Program-made: the position numbers and the translations under genes
The notes under the pieces: model-generated
What the model was told of the DNA's origin: nothing
Database searches by the model: none
What the model saw: the letters and a program-made list of their open reading frames with translations, nothing else
Shown: positions 25,945-35,826 of the stretch, one piece after another
Position numbering within the stretch: position 1 is the first letter of the stretch
Layout of the letters: each line of letters begins with the position of its first letter
Assembly: GCA_903893795.1 (NCBI GenBank)
Contig: CAITNO010000110.1
Span: 62,001-126,000 of the forward strand
Source of the DNA: Candidatus Hydrogenedentota bacterium
GTDB taxonomy: Bacteria; Hydrogenedentota; Hydrogenedentia; Hydrogenedentales; CAITNO01
Length of the DNA: 64,000 nt
Direction: 5' to 3'

Positions 25945-28900
25945 ATGTTCCAAATGAGCGGAAAGAGAACTTGTCGCCGGGGCCGCCTGTGGGGGGGCGT
26001 GCTCGCGGTGGCTGTGCTGATGTGGGCGACGACTGCCCCGGCGGGCCTAACCCTCGGCTGGTTTAGGGCTGCGAAGAAAGACATAAAGCACACGCCTGCC
26101 GCCACGGTGACCAAGTGGGCCACCTCCCTCGATGGCGGCCCGCTGCGCGCGCTTGCGGTGGCACCGCGTTTTGCCCTGCTGGATGTGGAGGAACTGCGAC
26201 AGAGACTGGAAATGCACTGTGACACGGTGGAGTTCTGGGATGCGGCCCATCCGGGCTGCGACCCGGCCGCCGCCGGGAAGTATCCCGGCGGGCCGACAAC
26301 ACAGCAGACCCTGGCCCGGCTGCGCGAACTACTCCGGGGTGAACTGGACGTGGTGCTACTGGGCAACATCGACACGGCCACGCTGCCGGACGATATCGTC
26401 TCCGACCTGATGGACCGGGTTTCCAAAGGGCTCGGCCTGGTCATTGCGAATCTGCGCGACCAGCCGGGGTCGCCGTTGCGCACCCTGCTGGAGGTCCTTG
26501 AACCGCTGAAGATGGATACGCCGCTCACCCGCGGAATTGGCGAGACGGGCCTTCCCGGCTGGGGCGAAGCAACCCCGCTGCTCCGCGTGCTTGCCCACGG
26601 TGAGGGCCGTGTTGTCCTTTTTGACTATCCCGGCGACCTCCCGGCCAACCATTTTCTGCTGCAAGCGCCGCTGGACCCGCTGGACATCGACCCTGTATTC
26701 ACGGACAACGCCTGGGCGCTGGTTGTCCGCGCGGTCTGCGCGGCGGCCAGACGCGAGGCCTCCAGCCATATCGCCGCGCTGGAGGATTCAGGGCCGAAAG
26801 GCCCCGCCGAGGAGGAAATCCCACCGGGTTTCCCGGATGAGTATGTGAAAGCCATGAAGGATCCGATGGCCTCCGCGCCGGTGCGGCCCTTTGCGCTGCA
26901 ACTGGCCTCGCCCGCCGCCGACCGTTACCGGGTCGTGGTTGAAACGCGCCACCCCGGCAGTGACACGCGCATGATCTACAACGATGAAAGCCCCCTGTCC
27001 AAAGGGGATAACGGCCATCCCTTCGACATGATCATCGGCCCAGGCGTGCATTTTATGGACGCCTGGGTCCTGTGCGGCGACAGGGTGGTGGACTGGTTCA
27101 CCCAGCAATTGACCATTCCAGGGTGGCCCGAATTCTCCGATGTGGCGTATGAAAAGACCTGGGTGCAGCCCAACGACACGCTGCACGTGACACTGAAAGT
27201 TCGCCCGGTGCTCAACCGGGAACGCCGCTGCGCGGTATATGCGCGTGCGACGGACGCGCATGGACGCCTGGTGAGCGAGGCCGTGCAGACACTGACCAGT
27301 GAAGGCGGCGACGTGTCGCTGCCACTGCACCTTGCCGACCTCATCACCCCGCTCATTAAGATCGAGGTGTATGCCGTTGAAGGGGAGGGCAAGCATTTTT
27401 CCAATTGGGATCTGGAACGTTCGCCCCGTGCCTACCGCTACATCAGCGTGCGTCTGCCCAAGCCGGAGCCCAACATGAGTCTGGTGACCATCGCGCCGCC
27501 GCCGCGCGAGGCCAACCAGGAAGCCTTTCTGCGGACGCTGGCGCAGACGGGCGTGGACACCCTGCAGGCAGCAGGCGGCGAGGCGGGTCTGGTGCGGACG
27601 GACCTTCAGGGGCTGCGCTTTCTGCCCGAACTGGTGCGCATCGCGGCGGACCAGGCCGTGGAGGGAAAGGTCAGGCGGCCCTGCCTGGATGACCCGGAAT
27701 ACCGTCAACGCACCAAGCGGACCCTGGAGGAAAACGTCACCCAGCATTGGGCTGGCGGTGCGGGACGCTATTCGGTCGGCAACGGCAATCTCCTCTGCGC
27801 CACCGAGGAGAATGTGTGCCAGTGCGCGGTCAGCCTGGAGGCCTTCCGCGCTTGGCTCCGCAAAGAATATGACAGCATCGAGGCGCTGAACCGGTCCTGG
27901 GGCAGCACCTACTCCGACTGGTCGCAGGCGGTGCCGGAAAGCGTGGACACCGCGCGCTCGTCGGGGCGCGCGGCCGCCTGGGTGGATTTCCGGCTCTTTG
28001 AGGACGATTCCTTTGCGGAATTCCACGGCATGATGCGGCAGGCGGTCCACGGCGTGGACCGGGCCGGGGAAACGGGATTCCGTGCCCTGGACGACGCCAA
28101 TCCGGTGCACGGCTACTGGTGGCCCGCACTGGCCGCGCACAGCGATTTCGTCGCGGCTGACTGGAATCCCGTGACGGCAGAAAAGCTCCGCTGTTATCAG
28201 GCGCGGGGTGCGTGGTCTGGGCTGGTGGTGAACGACCTGCGCGACCTGGGCGATGCACGGCGCGCGGAGTGGTTTGCCTGGAATGCCGCGTTGATGCGGA
28301 TTCCGGCGGTATGGATTGCGGAGCCTTTCGGCGATGCGGAGCACGCGGCGCCGGGCGCGGCGCTGGGGCCAAACGGACAGCCCACGCCAAACTTCGCCGC
28401 GCTTGCGGTGACGATGAACGAACTGAAAGCGGGCCTGGGCCCGCTACTGCTGGGCGCGGTGCCTGAATCGGCGGCCGTGCTGGTGTATGACAGCCATCCG
28501 AGCCGTTATCTGGCCGATGCGGACCGGGCCTTCGCGGCGTCGACACAGGCGGCGCAACAGGGATGGACGGAAGCGCTGGACGCGCTGAACCGTCCCTGGG
28601 ATTTCATTGACGACACGCGCCTGGACAGGATGGGCGACCCGGCCTGCAAGGCACTGGTGCTTCCGCTGTGCCGGGCGCTCAGCGACGGCGAGGTTGCGGC
28701 CGTGCAAACCTTCGCCGCTCGAGGAGGCCTAGTGCTGGCGGACATCCTGCCCGGAACGCACGATGAACACGGTGGTGTGCGCGGGGAGAATCCCCTTACT
28801 GCGCTGTTTGGCGTGCATCGTACTGCCGATGGCGGAGCAAAGGAAGGACTGCCCGCCGCGTCCGCCCCGTCAAAGCCGGGATTCGCAGGGATGGTCACCT

Positions 28901-29655
28901 GCGACGGGGCGCTGGTTCTGGACGACGGAAAGGCGCTGGGCGGCGTGGACGGCGCGCCGCTGTGGGTGCGCAACAGCGGCGACGGCAAAAATGCTCTGCT
29001 GCTGAACCACGTTCCCCGGCTTCGCGCGGCGTCGGGCGAACGAAAGGTGTTTCCGCTGGAATATGCCGTGGTGGAAGAGGTGCTGAACGGCGCCGCTTGT
29101 CCGTCCGCCAACCCGGGAGAGGGCCGTTTTGACGGGCGCATTCGCACCTACCACTATGACCGCGCGCGCCTGGTGGCGTTTCTGGCCGAACCGGACGCGA
29201 AAGAGGCCCAAAAGCTGCGCCTGCCTTTCGGCGGGAGTGACCGGGTTTTCGACCTGCGCACAGGCGAGTCCGTTGGCAAACCGCAGAAGGCGATGGTCAA
29301 AGTGGAACCGGGCTCGGCGGTGCTGTATTCGGCGCTGGACCACAGGGTGGACTCCGTGCAGGTCGTCGCGACGCCCATGGTCAACGCAGGCAGGCGCGTG
29401 GCCATTAAACTAATCGTGCGCACCGACGGTCCGGCACCGGGGAGGCGGCTCCTCTCCGTGGAAATGTCCCCCGAGGACGGGCAGGCCCCGGCATGGGCGA
29501 AGCGCTGTGTAATCTGCGAAAATGGAACAGGTGAAACCTATTTTCCCGTGGCCCTGAACGAGGCCACCGGCAAGTACCGGATAGGCGCGACAGATTTGTT
29601 GAGCGGCGCGGAAGGACGGGCCATGGTTCTGGTGTTACCCCAAGCGGAACTTTGA
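25945..29655 (+). CDS. Secreted GH42-like (beta-galactosidase fold) protein with amidotransferase-like N-terminal domain
   Basis: 1236 aa from ATG 25945, chosen because GGAG lies six bases upstream and a signal peptide follows (LWGGVLAVAVLMWATTAPAG); the track start is 17 codons earlier. Residues about 60-300 look like a class-I amidotransferase/flavodoxin-like fold (DVVLLGNIDTATLPDD, GRVVLFDYPGD). A beta domain follows, then a GH42-type barrel (about 500-850): NGNLLCATEENVCQCA, then FRAWLRKEYDSIEALNRSWGS, the usual GH42 follow-on. The classic Asn-Glu acid/base pair is replaced by a Glu-Glu-Asn context, so activity needs proof. A second flavodoxin-like trimer domain (ALVLPLCRALSDGEV) and a C-terminal beta domain follow. 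It probably acts on an extracellular glycan. Confidence 0.78.
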   Translation: MFQMSGKRTCRRGRLWGGVLAVAVLMWATTAPAGLTLGWFRAAKKDIKHTPAATVTKWATSLDGGPLRALAVAPRFALLDVEELRQRLEMHCDTVEFWDAAHPGCDPAAAGKYPGGPTTQQTLARLRELLRGELDVVLLGNIDTATLPDDIVSDLMDRVSKGLGLVIANLRDQPGSPLRTLLEVLEPLKMDTPLTRGIGETGLPGWGEATPLLRVLAHGEGRVVLFDYPGDLPANHFLLQAPLDPLDIDPVFTDNAWALVVRAVCAAARREASSHIAALEDSGPKGPAEEEIPPGFPDEYVKAMKDPMASAPVRPFALQLASPAADRYRVVVETRHPGSDTRMIYNDESPLSKGDNGHPFDMIIGPGVHFMDAWVLCGDRVVDWFTQQLTIPGWPEFSDVAYEKTWVQPNDTLHVTLKVRPVLNRERRCAVYARATDAHGRLVSEAVQTLTSEGGDVSLPLHLADLITPLIKIEVYAVEGEGKHFSNWDLERSPRAYRYISVRLPKPEPNMSLVTIAPPPREANQEAFLRTLAQTGVDTLQAAGGEAGLVRTDLQGLRFLPELVRIAADQAVEGKVRRPCLDDPEYRQRTKRTLEENVTQHWAGGAGRYSVGNGNLLCATEENVCQCAVSLEAFRAWLRKEYDSIEALNRSWGSTYSDWSQAVPESVDTARSSGRAAAWVDFRLFEDDSFAEFHGMMRQAVHGVDRAGETGFRALDDANPVHGYWWPALAAHSDFVAADWNPVTAEKLRCYQARGAWSGLVVNDLRDLGDARRAEWFAWNAALMRIPAVWIAEPFGDAEHAAPGAALGPNGQPTPNFAALAVTMNELKAGLGPLLLGAVPESAAVLVYDSHPSRYLADADRAFAASTQAAQQGWTEALDALNRPWDFIDDTRLDRMGDPACKALVLPLCRALSDGEVAAVQTFAARGGLVLADILPGTHDEHGGVRGENPLTALFGVHRTADGGAKEGLPAASAPSKPGFAGMVTCDGALVLDDGKALGGVDGAPLWVRNSGDGKNALLLNHVPRLRAASGERKVFPLEYAVVEEVLNGAACPSANPGEGRFDGRIRTYHYDRARLVAFLAEPDAKEAQKLRLPFGGSDRVFDLRTGESVGKPQKAMVKVEPGSAVLYSALDHRVDSVQVVATPMVNAGRRVAIKLIVRTDGPAPGRRLLSVEMSPEDGQAPAWAKRCVICENGTGETYFPVALNEATGKYRIGATDLLSGAEGRAMVLVLPQAEL

Positions 29656-29672
29656 GACGAAAGGACAGTATT

Positions 29673-30575
29673 TTGACTAATCCACACGCCGGATCCACTC
29701 ATCCGCACTGGAAAGTGTCCCTTCACGGAGGCCACAGCAGCGGCTATTGCGACCATGCCACCAGCACGCTGGCGGAAATGCTTGATGCCGCCTGCGACGC
29801 GGGGATGCGCGTTTACGGCGTGACAGAGCATGCGCCGAGGGTTGAGCCGGAGCGGCTCTATGAGGAGGAACTGGCGCTGGGATGGGACATCGAAACGCTG
29901 GAGCGCCTTTTCGCCGAATATGCCGCCGAACTCGACCGGCTGAAGCTGGAATACGCCGGGTGCCTGACCGTGCTCAAGGGTTTTGAGGCCGAGGTGGTGC
30001 CCGAGGGAAACTATGCCGACGTCATGCTGGGATTTCGCGAAAAGTACAGCTTTGACTATATTGTCGGGTCGGTGCACTACGTGGCCGGGCATATCATCGA
30101 CTACCTGCCCGGAAGCTACGAAAAGGCCGTGGCCATCTGCGGAAGTCCCGAAGCGCTGGCGGTGCGCTATTTCCAGGATGTGGCGCGCATGGTGACAACC
30201 CTGCACCCCGAAGTGGTGGGCCATCTCGACCTGTACCGCCGCCGTTTCGCCAGCGACGAGGCCGCCTCAACGCCGCCCATCCGCCGCGCCGCCATGGAGG
30301 CGCTCGAGGTCATCCGCGAGAACCAATCCATCATTGACGTGAACACTGCCGGCCTGCGCCTTGGATTCGGCTATCCCTACCCGGCACCCTGGCTCGTCAC
30401 GGCCGCCCGCGAAATGGGCATCGCCTTCTGCTTTGGCGATGACAGCCACAACACCGGCCAGGTCGGCGCGGGCATCAATGACGCGCGCGAATACCTTATG
30501 TCCCTCGGTGTCACCCACATCGAGGCGCTCGAACCCGGCACCGCCGGGCTGAACCGAAAGACTATTGCACTGTAG
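29673..30575 (+). CDS. PHP-family phosphatase, HisJ (histidinol-phosphatase) like
   Basis: 300 aa. Start is TTG 29673: AAAGGA lies seven bases before it, whereas the track's TTG at 29652 has none. Metal ligands follow the PHP pattern: LHGGHSSGYCDHA, TEHAP, GFEAEVV, GSVHYV, VVGHLDLYR and GDDSHN. HisJ removes phosphate from histidinol phosphate in histidine synthesis, and the length fits. No other his genes are in the window, so a different phosphoester substrate is possible. It begins 17 bases after the GH42-like stop codon, so the two may be cotranscribed even though their roles look unrelated. Confidence 0.8.
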   Translation: MTNPHAGSTHPHWKVSLHGGHSSGYCDHATSTLAEMLDAACDAGMRVYGVTEHAPRVEPERLYEEELALGWDIETLERLFAEYAAELDRLKLEYAGCLTVLKGFEAEVVPEGNYADVMLGFREKYSFDYIVGSVHYVAGHIIDYLPGSYEKAVAICGSPEALAVRYFQDVARMVTTLHPEVVGHLDLYRRRFASDEAASTPPIRRAAMEALEVIRENQSIIDVNTAGLRLGFGYPYPAPWLVTAAREMGIAFCFGDDSHNTGQVGAGINDAREYLMSLGVTHIEALEPGTAGLNRKTIAL

Positions 30576-30611
30576 ACTGGGGCGCGGGACGCTGGTGACA
30601 ACGTGCCGTTA

Positions 30612-30678
30612 CTGGGAGCGCCGACATCCCTGCCGGCTCTTGAACCCGGACGGCCGGCAGGGATGCCGGCGCTCCCAG
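30612..30678. repeat. Palindromic repeat, copy 1 (convergent gap)
   Basis: Two 26-bp arms starting CTGGGAGCGCC and ending GCGCTCCCAG pair with one mismatch around a 15-nt loop. The right arm is identical to that of the copy at 53026-53096. It sits between the convergent PHP and nuoN genes. Confidence 0.85.
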
Positions 30679-30729
30679 CAAGATAGGTGCGCTCCGCTTC
30701 GCTTCGAGCACCCTATGATTTTCACCTTA

Positions 30730-32178
30730 TCAGTGCGCGGAGAGGTGTATCCCCTCGATTATACGAAGCAGTGGAGCGGGGTAAATGCCCATCCACAACA
30801 CGGCGAGGGTTAGCGCGGCCAGCAGGCCTTTCGCGGCAGAACTCACTGCAGGCAGGAGCACTTCACAGGCGTGGTCCCCGTCCTTTGGCGTGGCGGTCAT
30901 TACGGCGATAATTCGCAGGTAGTAGACCAGGCCAACCGCACTGGCGAAGACGAGCACGCCGGTCTGCCACCAGAGTCCGGCGCGGATGCCGGCCATGAAC
31001 ACGTACACTTTCCCCAAGAAGCCCGCCGTCAGCGGCACGCCCGCCAGGGACAGCAGCATCAGGGCCAGCACCGCGGCCAGCACGGGACGGGTATGGAAGA
31101 GACCGCGATAGTCTTCCATCGCGTCGTGTTCGCGCAGGTCGCCGTTGGCCGACAGCAGGGTGATGACACCGAAGGCGCCGAGCGTGGCGGCGAAGTAGGC
31201 GGCGAAATAGTAGGCCACGGCATGGGCGGCAATGTCGCCCAGCGCGAGGAAGGCGACGGCGACGTAGCCCGCATGGGCGATGGAGCTGCACGCGAGGATG
31301 CGTTTCACGTTGGTCTGGCGCAGCGCGAGCAGGTTGCCCGCGATCATGGAGGCCGCAGCCGCAAGGCTGAATGCGGTGCGCAGCGACATAAAAGTGTCGG
31401 GCGAGACCGTGCTGAAATAGCGGAGCAGGGCCGCCAGCACGGCGCCCTTGGACACGGTGGCCATGAAGGCGGTCACGGGCGCGGGCGCGCCTTCATAGAC
31501 GTCGGGCGTCCAGAGGTGGAACGGTGCGAGCGAAAGCTTGAAACCCACGCCCACCAGCACCATGGCGAGCCCCGCCAGCACGACGAGGCTGCCGGAGTAG
31601 TTGACGGTCGCGCAGGCCATGCCCACGAAGTCTAGCGTGCCCGCCTCGCTGAAGATGAGCGCCGCGCCAAAGAGCAGGAAGGCCGAGGCAGCACCGGCGA
31701 GAATCAGGTATTTCAGGCCCGCCTCAACGCCCCGTTTGCCCGAGCAGATGTAGCTGATCATGCCGTAGAGGGGGATGGTCATCACCTCCAGGCCCAGATA
31801 GAAGGACGCAAAATGGCGGCTGCACACCATGGCCCCGGCGCCGATGCAGGAAATCAGCAGCAGCAGGTAGAACTCCTCCGGCTGGCCGCCGCGCACCCGC
31901 AGATAGTCGCGGGCGAGAATGGCTGTGGCCATGCCCGCGCCGAAAATGATGGCGAGCCAAAACAGCGCGTAGGCGTCGATGACGACCAGGGGCGTCACCT
32001 GCCGCGGCGCAACGCCCGCCGCAACGGGGATGCAGGCCAGCATGAGGGCGAAGGCGGCGACGGTCGCCGCCGCGCTGGCCCGGTGACTGCGCCGCACGGC
32101 GATGCCGAGCATGATGGCCACCACGGCCACCGCGCCTGCGATGAAGGGGGACATGGCCATGACATTGTACGCGCTCAT
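30730..32178 (-). CDS. nuoN: NADH-quinone oxidoreductase subunit N
   Basis: 482 aa, last gene of the nuo operon. It is a multi-helix proton-pumping antiporter-like subunit of the complex I membrane arm. Signatures: LEVMTIPLYGMISY, FKLSLAPFHLWTPDVYEGAPAPVTAFMATVSKGAV with the Lys and His of the ion path, and LRQTNVKRILACSSIAHAGY. The start ATG overlaps the nuoM stop (ATGA). The palindromic repeat at 30612-30678 lies downstream and may end the operon transcript. Confidence 0.95.
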   Translation of the reverse strand: MSAYNVMAMSPFIAGAVAVVAIMLGIAVRRSHRASAAATVAAFALMLACIPVAAGVAPRQVTPLVVIDAYALFWLAIIFGAGMATAILARDYLRVRGGQPEEFYLLLLISCIGAGAMVCSRHFASFYLGLEVMTIPLYGMISYICSGKRGVEAGLKYLILAGAASAFLLFGAALIFSEAGTLDFVGMACATVNYSGSLVVLAGLAMVLVGVGFKLSLAPFHLWTPDVYEGAPAPVTAFMATVSKGAVLAALLRYFSTVSPDTFMSLRTAFSLAAAASMIAGNLLALRQTNVKRILACSSIAHAGYVAVAFLALGDIAAHAVAYYFAAYFAATLGAFGVITLLSANGDLREHDAMEDYRGLFHTRPVLAAVLALMLLSLAGVPLTAGFLGKVYVFMAGIRAGLWWQTGVLVFASAVGLVYYLRIIAVMTATPKDGDHACEVLLPAVSSAAKGLLAALTLAVLWMGIYPAPLLRIIEGIHLSAH

Positions 32179-33638
32179 GGCAGCACTCCATTAACCGCCT
32201 GCAGCATTGTTCCCGGGAACAGGCCCAGCAGCAGCAGCGACGCCACCAGCAGCAGCGCGGCAACGGCCTGCCGGCCCGAAAGGTCGGCGGCGGGCTCCGC
32301 CCCGCGACGGGGACCAAAGAATATTCGCTGCATGAAGCGCAGCGCGTAGGCGGCGGAAAGCCCGGTGGAAAGCGCCGCCAATACGGCGATTCTGGGACTG
32401 GCCTGGAAGGTGCCGAGCAGCACGAGGAACTCGCCGACAAAGTTGGCGAGTCCGGGCAGGCCGAGCGTGGCCATAATCAGCAGCAGCGCAAACGCGCCGA
32501 GCCTAGGCGCCGCGGCCCACAGGCCGCCCAGCCGCGCCATGTCACGGCTGCCGCCGTCGCGCTCCATCACCCCGGCAAGCACAAAGAGCCCGGCCACGCT
32601 GCATCCGTGGGCCACCATGAGCGCAAACGCGCCGCGCTGGCCCAGGCCGTTCATGGAGAAAATGCCCAGCACAACAAACCCGAGATGGTTGATACTGGAG
32701 TAGGCAATGAAACGCCGCAGGTCGGTCTGCGCGAAGGCGGCGAAGGCACCGTACAGAATGCCTGCCAGCGCCAGGACCATGGCCCAGGGCGCCAGTTGCG
32801 AAGAGGCTGCGGGAAAGAGCGGCAGCACAAAGCGGAGCAGTCCGTAGGCCCCCACTTTTGCCATCACCCCGGAGAGGATGATGCCGCCGGAGGCGGGAAT
32901 GGCGGCATAGGTGACGGGTTGCCAACTGTGCAGCGGCACCATGGGCAGTTTCACCGCGAAGGCCAGGAAGAAACCCAGGGGCAGGAGCAGGGCCACTGCA
33001 CCGGCCAGCGGCACACCGCGCAGTTCCAGCGCGTCCAGCGTAAGCTGTCCGGTTGCGCGCGCGTTGAGGAAGGACAGCACCAGCATGGCCACCAGCATCA
33101 CCAGGCCGCTGGCCTGGGTGAACAGGAAGAACTTCAACGCGGCGGCAAAGCGGTCCTCACGGAGGTCACCCCAGAGAATAATCAGGAAATAGACGGGAAC
33201 GAGCATGGCCTCGAAAAACACGAAGAACAGCAGCAGGTCCGCCGCAAGGAACACGCCGGACACGGCGGCCAGTGCGGACAGCAGGCACAGGTGCAGTCCG
33301 CCGCCGTTCCTTCCCGATGCACCTTCGGAAACCAGCACGGCCACCAGACCCAGGAAGGCCGTCAGCAGAAGCATGGCCATGCTGAGCCCGTCGGCGGCGA
33401 GATGGAAACTTGCGCCAATCTGCGGAATCCAGGGCATGCGCAGTTCGGCGAGCCAGGGCGACGCGGTGCCTGCCAGCGGAGCCAGGCGCAGCCGCAAGGC
33501 CAGCGCGGCAACCAGCAGGCACTGGAGCGCGGCGGCAATGAGGGCGATACGCCGCGCCGAAGCGGCGCTCTTCCATCCGGCGGCCCATGCGAGCACACCG
33601 CCCAGCAGCGGAAACAGTATGATGGCGGTCAATGTCAT
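32175..33638 (-). CDS. nuoM: NADH-quinone oxidoreductase subunit M
   Basis: 487 aa antiporter-like subunit of the membrane arm. The conserved FFEAMLVPVYFLIILWG carries the key Glu of TM5; VKLPMVPLHSWQPVTYAAIPASGGIILSGVMAKVGAYG holds the Lys/His core and FAQTDLRRFIAYSSINHLGFV the broken-helix region. ATGA overlap with both nuoL and nuoN, so translation is coupled. Confidence 0.96.
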   Translation of the reverse strand: MTLTAIILFPLLGGVLAWAAGWKSAASARRIALIAAALQCLLVAALALRLRLAPLAGTASPWLAELRMPWIPQIGASFHLAADGLSMAMLLLTAFLGLVAVLVSEGASGRNGGGLHLCLLSALAAVSGVFLAADLLLFFVFFEAMLVPVYFLIILWGDLREDRFAAALKFFLFTQASGLVMLVAMLVLSFLNARATGQLTLDALELRGVPLAGAVALLLPLGFFLAFAVKLPMVPLHSWQPVTYAAIPASGGIILSGVMAKVGAYGLLRFVLPLFPAASSQLAPWAMVLALAGILYGAFAAFAQTDLRRFIAYSSINHLGFVVLGIFSMNGLGQRGAFALMVAHGCSVAGLFVLAGVMERDGGSRDMARLGGLWAAAPRLGAFALLLIMATLGLPGLANFVGEFLVLLGTFQASPRIAVLAALSTGLSAAYALRFMQRIFFGPRRGAEPAADLSGRQAVAALLLVASLLLLGLFPGTMLQAVNGVLP

Positions 33639-35512
33639 AGCAGCACCACCAGTGCCAGGACAACCACGGCGCCCAGGGCGATGCCTGCCATGTAGAAGCG
33701 GAGCCGACCTGTCTGGGCCCGACCCAGTCCCGCCGCAGCGCCTTCGGCGCAGATGCCGACGGCGCGCCAGACCACGGCCATGAAGTCATCGCGGCACAGC
33801 GACGAAAGTGCTACCACGGGCCGGATGATGAGCATGCCATACAGGGCGTCGAAGCCCCATCCGGAGGCGCAAAGCCGTTGCAACGCCGCGCCGGACGGCG
33901 TGGCGACCCAAGCTTTAACAATGCCGGGACGAAGCAGGTACAGCACCACGGCGGCAGCCAGACCTCCCAGCGCGAGCAGTGCGGCCAGGACCTGCTGCGT
34001 GCCCTCACCCAGCACCGCCGAAGCTTCCGCCGCATGGACGCCCATGAACGAGGAGAACAGCGCCACACGGCCGAGGGTTTCGGGAATCTCCACGAAACCC
34101 GCCCCCAGCGCCAGCACGGCCAGCAACACCAGCGGAATCATCATTGCCGGGCCGGGTTTGGCCGACGCATGGCCCTTTTCCTCGCCAAAGAATACGAGGA
34201 AGACGATTCGGAACGAGTACAGTCCCGTGAGGAACGCCCCGACCACGCCGGCCGCCCAGAGCAGGAAGCCGCCCTTCGGCGAGGAGAGTACGGACCAGAG
34301 AATCATGTCCTTGCTGTAGAAGCCCGCCGTCACCAGCGGCAGCGCCGCCAGCGACATCGCCCCGGCAAGAAAAGTCCAGAAGACCAGCGGCAGGCGCCTG
34401 CGCAGGCCGCCCATGTTGAACATGTCCTGTTCGTGGTGCATCGCCAGGATGACCGCGCCCGCCGCCATGAAGAGCAGCGCCTTGAAGAAGGCGTGGGTCA
34501 TGAAGTGGAAGAGCGCGGCGGACCATGCGCCCACGCCAAGGGCCAGGAACATGTAGCCGAGCTGGCTGATGGTGGAATAGGCCAGCGCGCGCTTGATGTC
34601 GCGTTGCGCCAGTGCGCTGGTGCCCGCCAGCAGCAGTGTTGCCGCGCCGATCACGGCGACCACGCACTGCACCGCCGGGGCAAGGTCAAAGAGCACGTGC
34701 GTGCGGGCCAGCAGGTAAACGCCCGCGGCCACCATGGTGGCCGCGTGGATGAGCGCGCTGACCGGCGTGGGGCCGGCCATCGCGTCGGGCAGCCACACCT
34801 GCAGGGGCAACTGGCCCGACTTGCCCAACGCGCCGCAGAGCAGCAGCGCGGTGGCCGCCACGGCCACGGCCGAATTGGGCGTCCACTGTAGCTGCGCCCG
34901 CTCCATCAGCGGCTGAATATCCAGCGTGCCCAGGCTGAACCAGAGCACGAAGAGGCCTATCAGCATGCCGATGTCGCCGATGCGCGTCACCAGAAAGGCC
35001 TTCACCGCCGCGCGGGCGTTGTCGGCGTTGTCATACCAGAATCCAATGAGGAGGTAGCTGCACAGCCCGACCCCCTCCCAGCCGAGGTACAGCATGGGCA
35101 GGCTGCCCGCAAGCACCAGCACCACCATCGCGCCCACGAAGAGGTTCATGTAGGCGAAGAAGCGCGCGTAGTCGGCGTCGTCGCGCATGTACTCCGTGGA
35201 GTAGACGTGTATCAGGAAGCCCACGCCCGTGGCGACCAGAATCATGACCAGCGAGATGGGGTCGAGCCAGAGGATCATGTCCACCTTCAGGCTGCCCACC
35301 TCCATCCAGGTCCAAAGACACTGCGAGTAGGCGGCGGGAACCGTCTGCGTGATATAGCCCCAGGCCACCAGGCCCGAGGCCACCGCCGACAGCCCCACCG
35401 AACCGGCACCGATGACGGACACGCCCGCGCGCGGCAGCCTTCTTCCGAAGAGCGCCAGCAGCGCGAAGCCCAGCAGGGGCAGCGCGGGCACGGTCCAAAG
35501 CAGTTGCAGCAT
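33635..35512 (-). CDS. nuoL: NADH-quinone oxidoreductase subunit L
   Basis: 625 aa, the distal antiporter-like subunit. Motifs: YLGWEGVGLCSYLLIGFWY, GKSGQLPLQVWLPDAMAGPTPVSALIHAATMVAAGVYL and LAQRDIKRALAYSTISQLGYMF. The C-terminus keeps the hydrophobic tail of the long lateral helix. It starts 3 bp after nuoK's stop and overlaps nuoM by ATGA. Confidence 0.96.
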   Translation of the reverse strand: MLQLLWTVPALPLLGFALLALFGRRLPRAGVSVIGAGSVGLSAVASGLVAWGYITQTVPAAYSQCLWTWMEVGSLKVDMILWLDPISLVMILVATGVGFLIHVYSTEYMRDDADYARFFAYMNLFVGAMVVLVLAGSLPMLYLGWEGVGLCSYLLIGFWYDNADNARAAVKAFLVTRIGDIGMLIGLFVLWFSLGTLDIQPLMERAQLQWTPNSAVAVAATALLLCGALGKSGQLPLQVWLPDAMAGPTPVSALIHAATMVAAGVYLLARTHVLFDLAPAVQCVVAVIGAATLLLAGTSALAQRDIKRALAYSTISQLGYMFLALGVGAWSAALFHFMTHAFFKALLFMAAGAVILAMHHEQDMFNMGGLRRRLPLVFWTFLAGAMSLAALPLVTAGFYSKDMILWSVLSSPKGGFLLWAAGVVGAFLTGLYSFRIVFLVFFGEEKGHASAKPGPAMMIPLVLLAVLALGAGFVEIPETLGRVALFSSFMGVHAAEASAVLGEGTQQVLAALLALGGLAAAVVLYLLRPGIVKAWVATPSGAALQRLCASGWGFDALYGMLIIRPVVALSSLCRDDFMAVVWRAVGICAEGAAAGLGRAQTGRLRFYMAGIALGAVVVLALVVLL

Positions 35513-35514
35513 CG

Positions 35515-35826
35515 TCAGCCTTTCAGGGTGTCGGCGGCGTCGGTGTCAAGGGTTTTGAACAGATGATAGAAACGCATGATGAGCGCCAGGCCCACGGCCA
35601 CCTCGGCACCCGCCATCGTGACAATGATCATGAACATGATTTGCCCGTCGGGCTCATGCCAACGGGAACCGGCCACCACGAAGGCCAGCCCGGCCGCATT
35701 GAGCATGATCTCCGTGCTCATGAGCATGAAGAGCACATTGCGGCGCACGAGCAGCCCGACCAGTCCGGTGCAAAACAGCACCGCCGCCAGCACCATGCCG
35801 TATTCGGTTGGAACCGTGGCCATCAT
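35515..35826 (-). CDS. nuoK: NADH-quinone oxidoreductase subunit K
   Basis: 103 aa from ATG 35826 ([19 protein letters not shown]), which overlaps the nuoJ stop; the track ORF carries about 85 spurious upstream codons. Three membrane helices, with the conserved Glu residues in LMSTEIMLNAAGLAF and MAGAEVAVGLALI that form part of the proton path. Confidence 0.95.
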   Translation of the reverse strand: MMATVPTEYGMVLAAVLFCTGLVGLLVRRNVLFMLMSTEIMLNAAGLAFVVAGSRWHEPDGQIMFMIIVTMAGAEVAVGLALIMRFYHLFKTLDTDAADTLKG

